A stretch of DNA of 64,000 bases from Tetraselmis striata (taxonomy: Eukaryota > Chlorophyta > Chlorodendrophyceae > Chlorodendrales > Chlorodendraceae), in contig VCJN01001626.1 of the NCBI GenBank assembly GCA_006384855.1, positions 62,001-126,000 of the forward strand, given 5' to 3'. Within the stretch, counting starts at the first letter, position 1. Each line of letters starts with the position of its first letter. A program made the translations under genes and the position numbers. Positions 1-9,455 of the stretch are shown piece after piece. The notes below the pieces were generated by a model. That model made no database searches and was not told the DNA's origin. It saw nothing but the letters and a program-made list of their open reading frames with translations.

Positions 1-96
1 GCAGGAGCAAGCCGCGCCTCTGGCACTCGCGACTCTGATAGCGAATGGGAAACGGACGACGAAGCAGCCCAACCATCTGGCAGCTCGCATCAGTAA
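1..96 (+). CDS. possible C-terminal tail of a gene entering from the left
   Basis: Frame 1 is open from the window edge to a TAA at 94-96 and encodes about 31 residues, Ser/Asp/Glu-rich, ending SSHQ. The composition resembles an acidic, disordered protein tail. With so little sequence no family can be named, and a chance open frame is possible. Confidence 0.2.
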   Translation, partial: AGASRASGTRDSDSEWETDDEAAQPSGSSHQ

Positions 97-555
97 CTGC
101 CGCGCGATCCACCGCAGTAACAAGCAGGCCAGTTGACTCAAGAACACCGGCCATTGCTAACCGTTGTGACCGGTGCAGCTACTATGCTATCACACAATCA
201 TGACAACACCGCCCAAAACACAGGACATGCCCATCGCTGATTACCACAACCCCGCCACATACAACAAATACTCGCGCTCATGAAGGAGGGCATCGCAGCC
301 CCCACTAATCCTATTAGCCGGCTCAGCGGTGGATAAATAATAAGCAACACTTAGCTATTCCGGTCAGCCCCTTCCCCCATATCACCTTAGTAGCTGTATG
401 CGGGATGCTTTGGCTTTGCTTTGCTTTGGGATGCGGGATGCTTTACCTGCTGAGCTCTGAATGGGATAGGCCTGACTTAGGTAGGGACAACAGGGGGCGC
501 TGCTGTCCTAGATACAACCCGCTGGAGGGAGGAGGGGCTTGGACACACAAGAGGA
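97..555. other. no gene recognised
   Basis: The stretch has only short ORFs with no recognisable domain, and no tRNA or long repeat was seen. A small local duplication of 'ggatgctttgctttgc'-like words occurs near 400-440. Confidence 0.4.
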
Positions 556-1160
556 CGGCCGGTAGCTTGAGCTGTAATTACACCTAGTGTTCCCTACCAT
601 GGTTAGAGATGGCATGCCCTAAGAACAACTCAGTCTGAGCCAGTGGACGCAGCAGATTAGCAGTTGTAATCAGTTTCAATTTGCCACGATGTGCCGATTT
701 CCGGGGTCGCGCGGCCAGCAGCGTGTAGTACATGCGGTGCTAATTCTCGTCACCTTCATAAAGTACCGGATCGGGTTGCGGGCGGGTGGAGATATCACGC
801 GTCAACGTTGAGTTCATCGTGCGAGAGTTGGGAAAACCTTATTAAAGAAGAGCGTGGAGAATGCCGCGCAGCTCGCCGACAAGGTGGACACTCAGGTGGA
901 CAGAACATGGGAGATGGCTGAGTGGCTTAACAAGCAAGAGCGCATGAGTACGCACACGCGTGCCCACTCTCGCGTTCTAACCGGATGGACGGAGAAGGGG
1001 CTAGGAAACGTAGGAGGATGGCCGATAGTATGAGCTGTGATAACACTTCGTGTTCCCCACTGTGGTTAGAGATAGCAGGGCCTCAGAACAACTCAGTCTA
1101 AGCGAGGAGACGCAGCAGACTAGCAGTTGTAATCAATATCAATATCAATATCAATTTCTA
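556..1160 (+). repeat. diverged direct duplication of a ~130-bp block (556-690 and 1026-1160)
   Basis: The block 556-690 (beginning around 'gagctgtaattacacc', continuing through 'agaacaactcagtct' and 'agcagttgtaatca') recurs at 1026-1160 in the same order and orientation, roughly 80% identical by eye, with a period near 470 bp. The second copy ends in a short (ATATCA)n run at about 1135-1155. It lies directly upstream of zinc-knuckle scraps, so it may be 5' untranslated repeat of an old retroelement; that link is inference. Confidence 0.55.
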
Positions 1161-1374
1161 ACCGGAGGCGGCGGTGGAGGCGAAGGCTTCGACCGCGAGG
1201 AGCGAGGCGGCCGTAGAGATGGCAAGATTGCGGCGGTGAGGTAAGATCTAGGGTGAGCACATGCCAAACGTAGTACATCGTACAGACTACAACGTCACCT
1301 AGTAGTACATTCGTATAGTTAGATCTGCACAATACCTTCTTTTTGATGAACTCGGTTTTTTCGCAGCCGCGGCA

Positions 1375-1850
1375 ACGGTTATGGTGGCCGTGTAGGCGAC
1401 GGCCGTGGTCGTGGTGGCGGCCGCGGCGATGGCAGCAACTACAATCGGCGCGGAGACGGTGGAGATGGCTGTGGAGGCGGGCGCATGGAGAGGAGCGCCT
1501 AGGTCCGCGGTGGTAGTGGCGGTGAGTGCGGCGGCCACGTCAACGAGGCAGCCTACTAAAGCTGCTTTGGGTCGAAAGACCACTACAAGAGCGATTGTCC
1601 TCAGTGGAACAAGACGTGGTCTTAGTGCGGCAAGAAAGGCCACCTCGGCAGTCGTTGCGGGAATGCCACTCTTGATCTCCGTCCGGAGACGGCCATGGCA
1701 GCAACCAATTCCGTGAGCACATCAAAGTGCGCAAGGATTCCACGAAGCCGGACCATAGTAAGAAGTGCACGATGTGCGGCAAGATGCGGGCCACGCAACC
1801 GAGGAATGCAGGAAGCTGCGCAAGTTCATCTTGGCGACTCTACATGCGAC
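1375..1850 (+). pseudogene. decayed Gag-like fragment: RGG-rich stretch followed by CCHC zinc knuckles
   Basis: Read across several frames with stops, this stretch encodes a Gly/Arg-rich segment (about 1375-1500) followed by Cys/His clusters. One reads CGKKGHLGSRC (about 1627-1660), and another begins KKCTMCGKM (about 1760-1790) with the remaining His and Cys only in a shifted frame. CX2CX4HX4C knuckles are typical of nucleic-acid-binding proteins of retroelements. At least one in-frame stop and one frameshift show that it is dead. The element family is not determinable, and a retroelement ORF1/Gag remnant is the best reading. Confidence 0.5.
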
Positions 1851-2044
1851 TGACGGCGCGGAGCCCAAGATCCCGTAGCTCAACGCCTATGCTCAGGCTG
1901 TCGGCGACGAAGATAACAAGGTGTTAGGGCTGGCAGTAGCCACTCAACTGCGTCCACAGCGTGGGAGGACGGAGGACGGAACGGAGGCTAAACGCCGGGG
2001 CGCCAGCACGGTGCGCATGGAAGACGGAGAACGCGAGGCCATGC

Positions 2045-2330
2045 AGTGGGGACTGCCTCGAGGCATGTAATTGAATATAGTACATAGGTATTTGGATACG
2101 GTCATTAGCTCGGATTTAGATGTGCGACACATATTAGACGACCGGGTTAAGAAGGATAAGCGCGCCATTGAGACGCTCGATTCGGTATTAGTCGGTGCAC
2201 GGGTCATAATCCCTATTAATGATGTGCGCGTGTCTGTCGTTAAAACATGTATACTACCAATTATAACTTACGGGTGTGAAGTATGGGGAATCGATAGAAC
2301 TAGCGGCGCAAGTAGATCGAAGTGGCCGCG
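2045..2330 (+). pseudogene. LINE reverse-transcriptase thumb fragment
   Basis: The open frame from about 2071 encodes RYLDTVISSDLDVRHILDDR, then a Lys-rich helix, then ILPIITYGCEVWG. The order 'YLG.xIssD ... R..kg..A ... ilPi.tYG.E.W' is the characteristic region just after the catalytic palm of LINE-type reverse transcriptases. The upstream RT motifs and downstream domains are absent, so this is a short relic. It follows the zinc-knuckle fragment on the same strand and may be the other end of one internally deleted element. Confidence 0.6.
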
Positions 2331-2558
2331 TTGCGAATCGTCGGCAGCGTTAGCACACAACCAGTATCACCTGAGGTATATATGCTCATGCATCTTATGC
2401 GTGAAACCCGTTGCCACAGAAAACTTCGGGTGTTCGCGTGGGGGTTGTGGCCGGATTGCACGTTATGAAGTAACTTGACAGTTGAATCAGCGATGCGTCG
2501 ATTTTTCAGAATTTTTTTGAAGAACGGGTTCTATATCTTTGGCCTACAGCTCCATGAC

Positions 2559-2624
2559 TTGCATTGCCAGCGCTTTGAAGTACCAGCAGCGAGCGTTTGC
2601 ATTGCCAGCGCTTTGAAGTACCAG
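2559..2624 (+). repeat. 28-bp direct repeat, two copies
   Basis: The 28-bp word starting TTGCATTGCCAGCGCTTTG occurs at 2559-2586 and again at 2597-2624, a 38-bp period. Neighbouring DNA is rich in 'accag' and 'cagcgag' words that also surround both LINE insertions. Confidence 0.8.
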
Positions 2625-2696
2625 AGTTTTTTTTCCATTGCTAGCAGCGAGTAGCGAGTATCAATACCAGTGCCAGCAGTTCAGGTGAAATGCCCT

Positions 2697-2713
2697 TTTT
2701 GTAATTCACACCA
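2697..2713 (+). repeat. isolated copy of the LINE 3'-end motif
   Basis: TTTTTGTAATTCACACC occurs here just left of the truncated LINE copy, and again near the 3' end of both LINE copies (about 4549-4567 and 10645-10661). The copy here looks like the terminal stub of an earlier insertion into which the truncated copy was later inserted. Confidence 0.6.
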
Positions 2714-2741
2714 GTACCACCAGTACCAGCAGTATCACCAC

Positions 2742-3338
2742 GCATGGGCCCTGCTCAAGCATTGCATGTAACACAAGGCGGGGTATTGGCTCCGCAATTG
2801 TCTTCCGTCCGAGGTGGACGCCTTTGCGGAGGCGGTGGATGCCACCGTCCTCGCGGCGGTCGAGCGGGTGCTAGGGGTTTCTTTTGATCCCTCCACGCAC
2901 GGCACCGACACCAATCCGGTGGTCACTGATTTCCTGCCGGAGCTTTTGCACGACCCCGATCCCATGGCAGCGGAGGTGGCTACCTTGAGCGAGGATGCAA
3001 TGGCCATGGCGCGCAGCAGGCTTCACCTCCCCACTCGGTTGAAGGGAGCTGGCATCCGCCGCATGGCTACCGTTCGTGATGCCGCCTTCGTCGGCTGCAT
3101 GAATGCCATCCTCCCAAGGCTCCTGATTAGTAACTCCGGCACCAACCCCCCCACCCCTGGTTTCTTTGACCCACAGCTCGGGTCCGTACTTGGCCGAGGC
3201 AGCTTCAACGCAACTCCTTCCGCCCGCCGGTATGACCACTTCCTCAACGATGCTCATGGGTCGGACAGCCGCGCGAGGCGTGGGGCCGCCTCCAAGCGGC
3301 TACTGCTGGCCATCTCGGCGACGCAGATGCTCGCGTGA
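2742..3338 (+). pseudogene. C-terminal part of LINE reverse-transcriptase ORF (broken copy)
   Basis: This corresponds to roughly the last 200 residues of the intact ORF ending at 9455. A CAA to TAA change near 2769 breaks the frame, so the clean open stretch begins only at 2814. The reading frame ends in TGA at 3336-3338, which overlaps the ATG of the next ORF as TGATG, exactly as in the longer copy. This part lacks the catalytic palm and cannot act alone. Confidence 0.85.
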
Positions 3339-4490
3339 TGGAGCGGGAAGTGGAGGCTGCGTCGGGCTCGCAAAAGGAGCTGACGGCATTTCTAGACCAG
3401 GCCAACAACTCTCGGCTTCGAAATGAGGTGTGCGCTCTCCCTGTCACATGAAGGGAACGGATCTTGTTCAACCAGCTCGACGCGGCGTCAGGCATGTGGA
3501 CAGTGGCCATCCCCACCGCGCGGACGGTCATGACTCCGCATGAGCTGCGGGAGGTCGCTGCCGGGTACGTCTTTCTGCCTAGCCCGTACTTGGCCCCGGT
3601 GGTGGGGAGCCAGATCACCATGCCCTCGACGGAGCACAACCCCGTCACTATTGACCTATACGGCGACGCGCTCATGAATCTCCCGGCGCCTAGAGACGCT
3701 CACTTGCGTGTACATCACGACGCTATCGCAGATGCCTTCCGCGATCACTGTGTTCACGACCTAGGTATCGCAGTACGGCGGGAGGTGGATGACTTGTTCC
3801 AGCATGCAATGCCTCTAGGCAACACCGTACCCAGGGATGAGCTCAAGGACATAGTGCCGGGCGCAGAGCTCTCCCTTCCGGCGTTCAACGTCGTGACCGG
3901 GAGCTATGATCCCCGGAGCTTGAAGTCCACGCTGTTGGAGTTCAAGACTATGCGGTACGGGGTCAAGTACACTGCAATGCCCCGGGCCACATATGTGGAT
4001 CGGTTTGAGCGCTCCCGGTTGGGCGACATACAACGGGGGTTGGCTGCGCGGGATGCGGCGTGGCACAACACGGAGCCCGGACAGAAGGGTCCTCTATCTT
4101 CGAGACATCCTGGACATGTCGGAGTACACGGGCATGGTCTTCGGCACAATGGGTGAGGTGAGCAAGGGGGTGCACCGCACAGTGCGCGGTATCGCATGCT
4201 TGGCTGCGGATCGGGGTGCCCTCTCATCGCGGGGCACTCGGTGCACCACCCGGGCTCACAAGGAGGCCTTGCTCGCAAGAGATTTCCTCGGGGTCCTGAG
4301 CTTGGTGGCCGCTAGAGTGCGCGCTCGCTGCCTCATCACACGGCGCACATTCGTTTGCCATCCCGTTGCTGAAGCTGCACAGCACGTCCGAGGATCACCC
4401 ACACACACACGTGCACGCGTGGCCCGGACTCTGAACCGTGTCCGCATCACTCATCCATCCCGCCTCAAGCGGGATGCGGGCCGCTTTTAG
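3338..4490 (+). pseudogene. LINE endonuclease ORF, inactivated copy
   Basis: This is homologous along its length to the ORF at 9455-10603. A TGT to TGA change near 3448 stops it early, and a 4-bp insertion near 4095 ('cctctatcttcgag' against 'cctcttcgag') shifts the frame after the endonuclease core. The middle part, including the YGDALMNLP and LLEFKTMRYG segments, is otherwise kept, so the decay looks recent. Confidence 0.85.
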
Positions 4491-4789
4491 GCGGCTTGCT
4501 GTGTTGATTTTCTAGTAATACTTTTAGCAGTAGGTGGATTTGTTACTGCTTTTTTGTAATTCACACCAGCTGTACCAGCAGTGAGTAGCGAGTACCAGTA
4601 CCAGTTTCTCCCAACCGTGAGATCGTAATCGGACGGCTGTGTAATTAAGGACCGTGGGTGGGCGGGCGGGTGGGTGGGTGGATGGATTATAGTACTTAGC
4701 AGTACATGCCAGTAGATAAGCGCTTTAGTCATGCACCTATAGGCCCGATCCGCTGCACTATACGGGTACCCGTACGGCAATAAAGCTCA

Positions 4790-5097
4790 CCGCCGAAAAA
4801 TCGACGCTTCGCTGGATGATACAATTACGCACCCGAGTATTTCCCACTGCCCGCTGATTGGCCCGGTTTCATGCCATGCCCGAGCGGGTCTTTGACCACG
4901 GCCTTGCATGTGGCGGAAGTGAAAATGAGACTATCGAGCATATGTTGGTGGAGTGCCTGCGGGGGGGCTATCACCGTCATAATTTGGGGTTGGTGGTTCC
5001 GGAGTTAAGGGATTTTATTAGTAGTCATGCTATTGCGTCAACACCCGAGGACTCAACTACCTTCATTTTGGGCGGTGCCACTCCCTTCCTTCACGGC
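4790..5097 (+). pseudogene. LINE C-terminal zinc-ribbon-like (zf-RVT) fragment
   Basis: The open frame from about 4858 encodes FDHGLACGGSENETIEHMLV followed by ECLRGGYHRHNLGL. The pattern 'C.gg.eETieHml.EC' is the zf-RVT module that ends many LINE reverse-transcriptase proteins. The open frame then runs on into sequence belonging to the inverted duplication that starts near 5098, so the original C-terminus is lost. It differs from the element at 6078-10661, indicating a second LINE family. Confidence 0.55.
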
Positions 5098-5690
5098 GGT
5101 GCCATAGGCGGGCCTCTTGGAGGCAAACAAGCGCCCATCAACCGTGCTAACGAGTGCAGTGGTAAAAACAAAACAAGCACTCAAACGTACAATCAGTGGT
5201 GACCGGCAGGCAACTCTACCATCATAGGCAAAGGCCGTGGCGGCATTAATCCATAACCTGAGTTTTGTGCACTTATCTGTCTGCGCGTGCATATGTACAT
5301 TGGTAGACATCGGGGTTGCGGCAGCAATCCGAGCTGAGGCATATAGAGCGCATGCAAGGCAAAGGGATGACTCAAAAGGGCTGCCCCGTGGCTAGGCAAG
5401 ATAAAGCAACCCACCTAAAACGCGGCGCACATGCGTTGTGCAGCCTCCGCCATGGTGTGGCAGCCATCCAGGTCGACATAGTATGCGGTCGAACATGCCT
5501 TCTCATGAAGGCAATCCTTGGCGAGGGTACGGGCGAGTGCGCTCTTTCCCACGCCAGACGGACCGGTGAGGAAGATCGTGCGCACCGAGTAGCCGTGGCG
5601 GTGCTCCGCCCCTAATAGATATAGGCGCTGGTGGTCTGCGCGTGCTTGATCGCGCCCGACAAACAGCTCGTCGGGGTCAGCGGGCATGGC
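5098..5690 (-). pseudogene. inverted duplicate of the P-loop exon and adjacent intron of the NB-ARC-TPR gene
   Basis: Read on the minus strand, 5690-5415 encodes a close copy of the end of exon 3 of the gene at 11778-26085, including VGRDQARAD, the P-loop GPSGVGKSALARTLAKDC and the stretch to AAQRMCAAF. It then continues into the same intron sequence (compare 5098-5414 with 13603-13923). Unspliced intron is included, so it arose by DNA duplication and not from mRNA. Differences include two inserted codons (YL) and one extra codon near HRHG, all keeping the frame. It has no start, no partner exons and opposite orientation, so it is a gene fragment. Confidence 0.85.
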
Positions 5691-6067
5691 GATTTTACTG
5701 GGAATGGGACAATTTTCCAATTACGGCGTTGGCCCTCCCTCACATCGCCTTTTTTGCTGCACCTGTATCGCACTCCCGACATGCTTTGCTCCGCGCGGGA
5801 TGGGGCTTGCTCCAACTCGCATCACTCGAATGGGCCGACGCCCAAACGGGTAGGGCAGACCTTTTGTGGTCACTGCCGGGTATTGTTATGGAAAAGTTTT
5901 AGGCGGTGATCCAACAGTGTTGGAAATTCCCTCACTGGCCTTCAATTAGTGTTGCAGAATGCTTCCGCAATTTGCTTGATGACTATAACGGAGTGTCGCA
6001 CACCCGGGGCTTTCCGTAAGTGGATCGCTGCCTTATGAACGGCCGTCGTAGAGACGCTGCTGGTACT
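5691..6067. other. spacer with an unrecognised short open frame
   Basis: A plus-strand open frame (about 5642-5902) reads ...ITALALPHIAFFAAP... and ...LASLEWADAQTGRADLLWSL... before a stop. It has a protein-like feel and may be a transposon fragment, but I recognise no family. Nothing else is seen up to the LINE target site. Confidence 0.3.
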
Positions 6068-6077
6068 AGTCCTGTCC
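6068..6077 (+). repeat. left target-site duplication of the 4.6 kb LINE
   Basis: AGTCCTGTCC at 6068-6077 is repeated exactly at 10662-10671, on the other side of the element and directly after its TTTTTGTAATTCACACC end. Confidence 0.7.
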
Positions 6078-6218
6078 AACAGGCAGTACCAGGAGTACCA
6101 GCAGCCACCCACCCACCCAGCGGCCCCGGAGGCGCTGCGGGGCCGTGCGTCGCCATGCCTCACCCGCCGCCCAGATCGCGTAGCTGCCCTCAACCCCCTC
6201 CCACGCGACGTCACCGTT

Positions 6219-9200
6219 ATGCCCGGGCTGTGGCGGGTCGCTTGTATCCGGCGGGGCGCCGCGCGATGTCTGCGCCTTCCGCCGATGGTGCGGCAGAACG
6301 CGCCGTTGACCCCGGGTCGCCGCCGCCCCCCAGTACATCGTCCAGTATATCAGGCAGCCCCGGCGCATCGCGTGCGGCGGGAGCGTCGCCCGCGGCAACA
6401 CCGTCCAGCGGCAGTGCACCCGACGCCACCCAGCCAAGGCCGAGCCCGCCCGCGGCTGCCGCCCGCCGGCTCCCACGTACGCCCAGGCGGTGAGCCGGTC
6501 GTCGAGTCCCGAGTCCGCGACGGGCGCCGCAGGTACGACCGGCGCGCGCGCTGCCTCGCCTGTGTCGTCGCCTCGCCGCAGTACTTTCAGCAGTATTTCG
6601 GGGCCCGGCGCGTCGCAGCGCGATCACGATGGCGCTCCGACCGGCCAGGAAGTCTCCGAGCGGCCCCAGCCGCGGCCGCGCGGCGGCAACCGCGGCCTAA
6701 CGCTCACCAGCCTCGATGCTCTCGCCCGCCTGCATTCCAGACTACACGACAGCGGCCGGCGCGGCGGGGCGTAGCGCCGGCAGCGGCTTGGACAGTCGCC
6801 GACGCGCTTTCAGTCGCTGGCGTCGCCGCGGGCGCCGCGTGGGCGCCGAGGATTGACGCCGCAGCCAGGTCGCTCCAGCCCGCCCGCGTCAGGCACCACC
6901 CGGCCGACGTGTTGGCTTTCACCGAGGTCGCCGCCGCGTGGCTAGCCAAGGCGCGCGCCGTGGTGGCCGAGCGGCACTGCCGTCGGGGGGCGCGCCGCGC
7001 CGGTGGAGCTGGACAATCGCCAGTGCTGCCGTCGCCCGCACTGCCGTCTGTCGCTGCGTTCCGGGGCGTCGCAGCGCCCCCGGTTGTTGCCCCCACGCCG
7101 CCAGAGGTGGGTGCACCGGCCGGCCACCCCGGTAGCCAGGCCTCACGGGCTCGGTATCCGCCCCCCCCTACTCGCCCATCTCCAGCCGGCGACGGGGTGG
7201 GGTGGGGTGCGGTAGACCACCTCTCCGACGTGGACATGGTGCACATGCCGGCGGAGATGTCCATGGAGACGGCGGTGCCTATTGACTTTCAAGAAGCGTG
7301 GGCGGAGGCACAACGCTGCGTGAATGAGCGGGTGGTGCCGGCGATGGAGGCCGATGACCCCGTGGTGTTGGATAGGGCGCTTAAGTGGAAGTACCTGCTG
7401 CCGCAATTGTTGCTTAGGGCCCCGAGCCGAGGCGGACGGCGGCGGCTACAAGCCTTGGCGTGGCGCTTCCGCGCTTTCGCGGAGAGGCGCATGACCGAAC
7501 TCGTGCGCTCATGGGACGACGCGCGCACTGAGGCGTTCTACGCCGGACATGCCCGCCAGCGTCGGACGGACGCCGATCTCTTTGCGGCGCTGCTCGTGGG
7601 CACCGCAGACACCGTTGTGGCGTTGGTGGAGGACGGAGCGGCGGGCCGACTATCTTCTAAGGGTATGGGCGACCTGTCCGATCATGCTATCCTCGCCCAG
7701 CTGCGCGACAAGCACCCGTCCCGTATCCACGCGATCCCAGACGCCGCGTATGACATTCCGGTGGACGAGGCCGCCCTGACGGTGGACATGCGCGTGCCGT
7801 ACCAGCAACTCAAGCAGCACGTGGCGGCGGGGCCCTCAGGCATGCGCAACGAGTATCTCCGCTGCTTGGTGGGCGAATATGCCCCGGCGTCCGGGCCCGC
7901 GGCAGTCCGCGCCATGTCGGAGGTTGCCTCCATGTACCTCCAAGGTCGCCTGCCCGGGTGGTTCAACCGGCTCTTCGCCTCTGCTAGGCTTGTGGCACCT
8001 GTCAAGAAGCTAGGCGAGGGGAGGGCCCCGGACGTGCGGCCGGTGGCAGTCGGGGAGGCGGAGCGGCGCGCAGCGGAGCGGGCAGTGGTGGACAACATGA
8101 AGGAGGCATACGTGTCAGTGCTCGCTCCATCTCAGCTTGGCGTTGGCATTCCCGCGGGCGACTTTGTGCTCATCCACGGCGTCCGGCTCATCGCCGAGAA
8201 GCTTGGCCCACGTGCCGTCATCGTCCACACAGACCTTCGCAACGCTTACAACGAGGCATGGCGCCGCACCATCATCCAACGCCACATCGATTGCTCTCCA
8301 CTACATCCTGTCATCCCTGCGCTCCTAGCCTCCCTCTCCACGGATTCGTATCTGGTCGTGGACGACCGGTCCGCCCCTCTGCGGTCGGAGGACGGCGTGC
8401 AACATGGCGCACCTTTGGCCACGACTTCCTTTTGCGTCGCGATTCACCCCGAGGTGCAGCAGTGTGATACCACGTTGGAGGTCAATGACGGGGCGGCGCG
8501 CTTCAACGCCGACGATGGATTTCTGGTGGGCCTTCCGGAGCACGTTTGGCCGGCTCTTCACGCCTTCCGCACGTCCATCAAGGCGTCCGTGGGGCTTGAG
8601 GTGCGCTTCGACAAGATGCAGGCGTACAACGCTGACATGGAGGCCGCGCGGCGTGAGGCTCCGGCCGACATCGAGTGGCCCGAGCTAGATGGCCATCACG
8701 GCATCGCGGTCCTGAACGTGCCGCTCGGATCGCCAGAGTATGTGCAGGCGTACATGCGCGGCAAGGCGGAGGAGCTACGAGAGGAGGTGGACGCTAGCCT
8801 GAGCAAGCTTCTATCTGCCAAGCCCAGCCGTCGGTACAACCACGCCTTGCATCACCACGCATGGGCCCTGATCAAGCACTGCATGCAACACAAGGCGGGG
8901 TATTGGCTCCGCAATTGTCTTCCGTCCGAGGTGGAGGCCTTTGCGGAGGCGGTGGATGCCACCATCCTCGCGGCGGTCGAACGGGTGCTAGGGGTCTCTT
9001 TTGATCCCTCCACGTACGGCACCGACACCAATCCGGTGGTCACCGATTTCTTGGCGGAGCTTTTGCACGACCCCGACCCCATGGCAGCGGAGGTGGCTAC
9101 CTTGAGCGAGGATGCAGTGGCCAGGGCGCGCAGCAGGCTTCACCTCCCCACTCGATTGAAGGGAGCTGGCATCCGCCGCATGGCTACCGTTCGTGATGCC

Positions 9201-9455
9201 GCCTTCGTCGGCTGCATGAATGCCATCCTCCCAAGGTTCCTGACTAGGAACTCCGGCACCAACACCCCCACCCCTGGTTTCTTTGACCCACAGCTCGGGT
9301 CCGTACTTGGCCCAGGCAGCTTCAACGCAACTCCTTCCGCCCGCCGGTATGACCACTTCCTCAACTATGCTCATGGGTCGGACAGCCGCGCGAGGCGTGG
9401 GGCCGCCTCCAAGCGGCTACTGCTGGCCATCTCGGCGACGCAGATGCTCGCGTGA
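6219..9455 (+). CDS. LINE reverse transcriptase (ORF1/pol)
   Basis: The open frame has 1078 codons. RT motifs appear in order: AAGPSGMRNEYLRC (near residue 536), VRPVAVGEAERR (about 605), SQLGVGIPAGDFVLIHGVRL (about 640), VIVHTDLRNAYNEAW (about 667), DGVQHGAPLATTSF (about 725) and RFNADDGFLVG with the catalytic Ala-Asp-Asp at 8508-8516 (residues 764-766). The protein copies element RNA into DNA at the nicked target. The first about 330 residues in this frame are Arg/Pro-rich and look less protein-like than a competing Ser/Ala/Pro-rich frame (6266-6493, then 6490-6774), so the true start is uncertain and may involve another frame. The stop TGA (9453-9455) overlaps the next ATG. Confidence 0.8.
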   Translation: MPGLWRVACIRRGAARCLRLPPMVRQNAPLTPGRRRPPVHRPVYQAAPAHRVRRERRPRQHRPAAVHPTPPSQGRARPRLPPAGSHVRPGGEPVVESRVRDGRRRYDRRARCLACVVASPQYFQQYFGARRVAARSRWRSDRPGSLRAAPAAAARRQPRPNAHQPRCSRPPAFQTTRQRPARRGVAPAAAWTVADALSVAGVAAGAAWAPRIDAAARSLQPARVRHHPADVLAFTEVAAAWLAKARAVVAERHCRRGARRAGGAGQSPVLPSPALPSVAAFRGVAAPPVVAPTPPEVGAPAGHPGSQASRARYPPPPTRPSPAGDGVGWGAVDHLSDVDMVHMPAEMSMETAVPIDFQEAWAEAQRCVNERVVPAMEADDPVVLDRALKWKYLLPQLLLRAPSRGGRRRLQALAWRFRAFAERRMTELVRSWDDARTEAFYAGHARQRRTDADLFAALLVGTADTVVALVEDGAAGRLSSKGMGDLSDHAILAQLRDKHPSRIHAIPDAAYDIPVDEAALTVDMRVPYQQLKQHVAAGPSGMRNEYLRCLVGEYAPASGPAAVRAMSEVASMYLQGRLPGWFNRLFASARLVAPVKKLGEGRAPDVRPVAVGEAERRAAERAVVDNMKEAYVSVLAPSQLGVGIPAGDFVLIHGVRLIAEKLGPRAVIVHTDLRNAYNEAWRRTIIQRHIDCSPLHPVIPALLASLSTDSYLVVDDRSAPLRSEDGVQHGAPLATTSFCVAIHPEVQQCDTTLEVNDGAARFNADDGFLVGLPEHVWPALHAFRTSIKASVGLEVRFDKMQAYNADMEAARREAPADIEWPELDGHHGIAVLNVPLGSPEYVQAYMRGKAEELREEVDASLSKLLSAKPSRRYNHALHHHAWALIKHCMQHKAGYWLRNCLPSEVEAFAEAVDATILAAVERVLGVSFDPSTYGTDTNPVVTDFLAELLHDPDPMAAEVATLSEDAVARARSRLHLPTRLKGAGIRRMATVRDAAFVGCMNAILPRFLTRNSGTNTPTPGFFDPQLGSVLGPGSFNATPSARRYDHFLNYAHGSDSRARRGAASKRLLLAISATQMLA

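Larger units (their letters stand above)
2734..4571 (+). mobile_element. 5'-truncated non-LTR retrotransposon copy with target-site duplication
   Basis: From 'atcaccacgcatggg' at 2734 the sequence matches the longer element at 8856 onward, nearly base for base, through the end of the coding region (about 4490 and 10603) and the following 'ggcggcttgctgtgttga'. It then ends in a longer, different 3' untranslated stretch that again closes with the TTTTTGTAATTCACACC motif. The 11-bp word GTACCAGCAGT lies immediately before (2723-2733) and immediately after (4572-4582). A 5' truncation flanked by a short direct repeat is the usual signature of target-primed reverse transcription. Confidence 0.85.

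Noticed and set aside
6066..7264. Minus-strand open frames opposite the LINE 5' region
   Set aside because: GC-driven shadows; the element's ORFs and insertion direction are on the plus strand.
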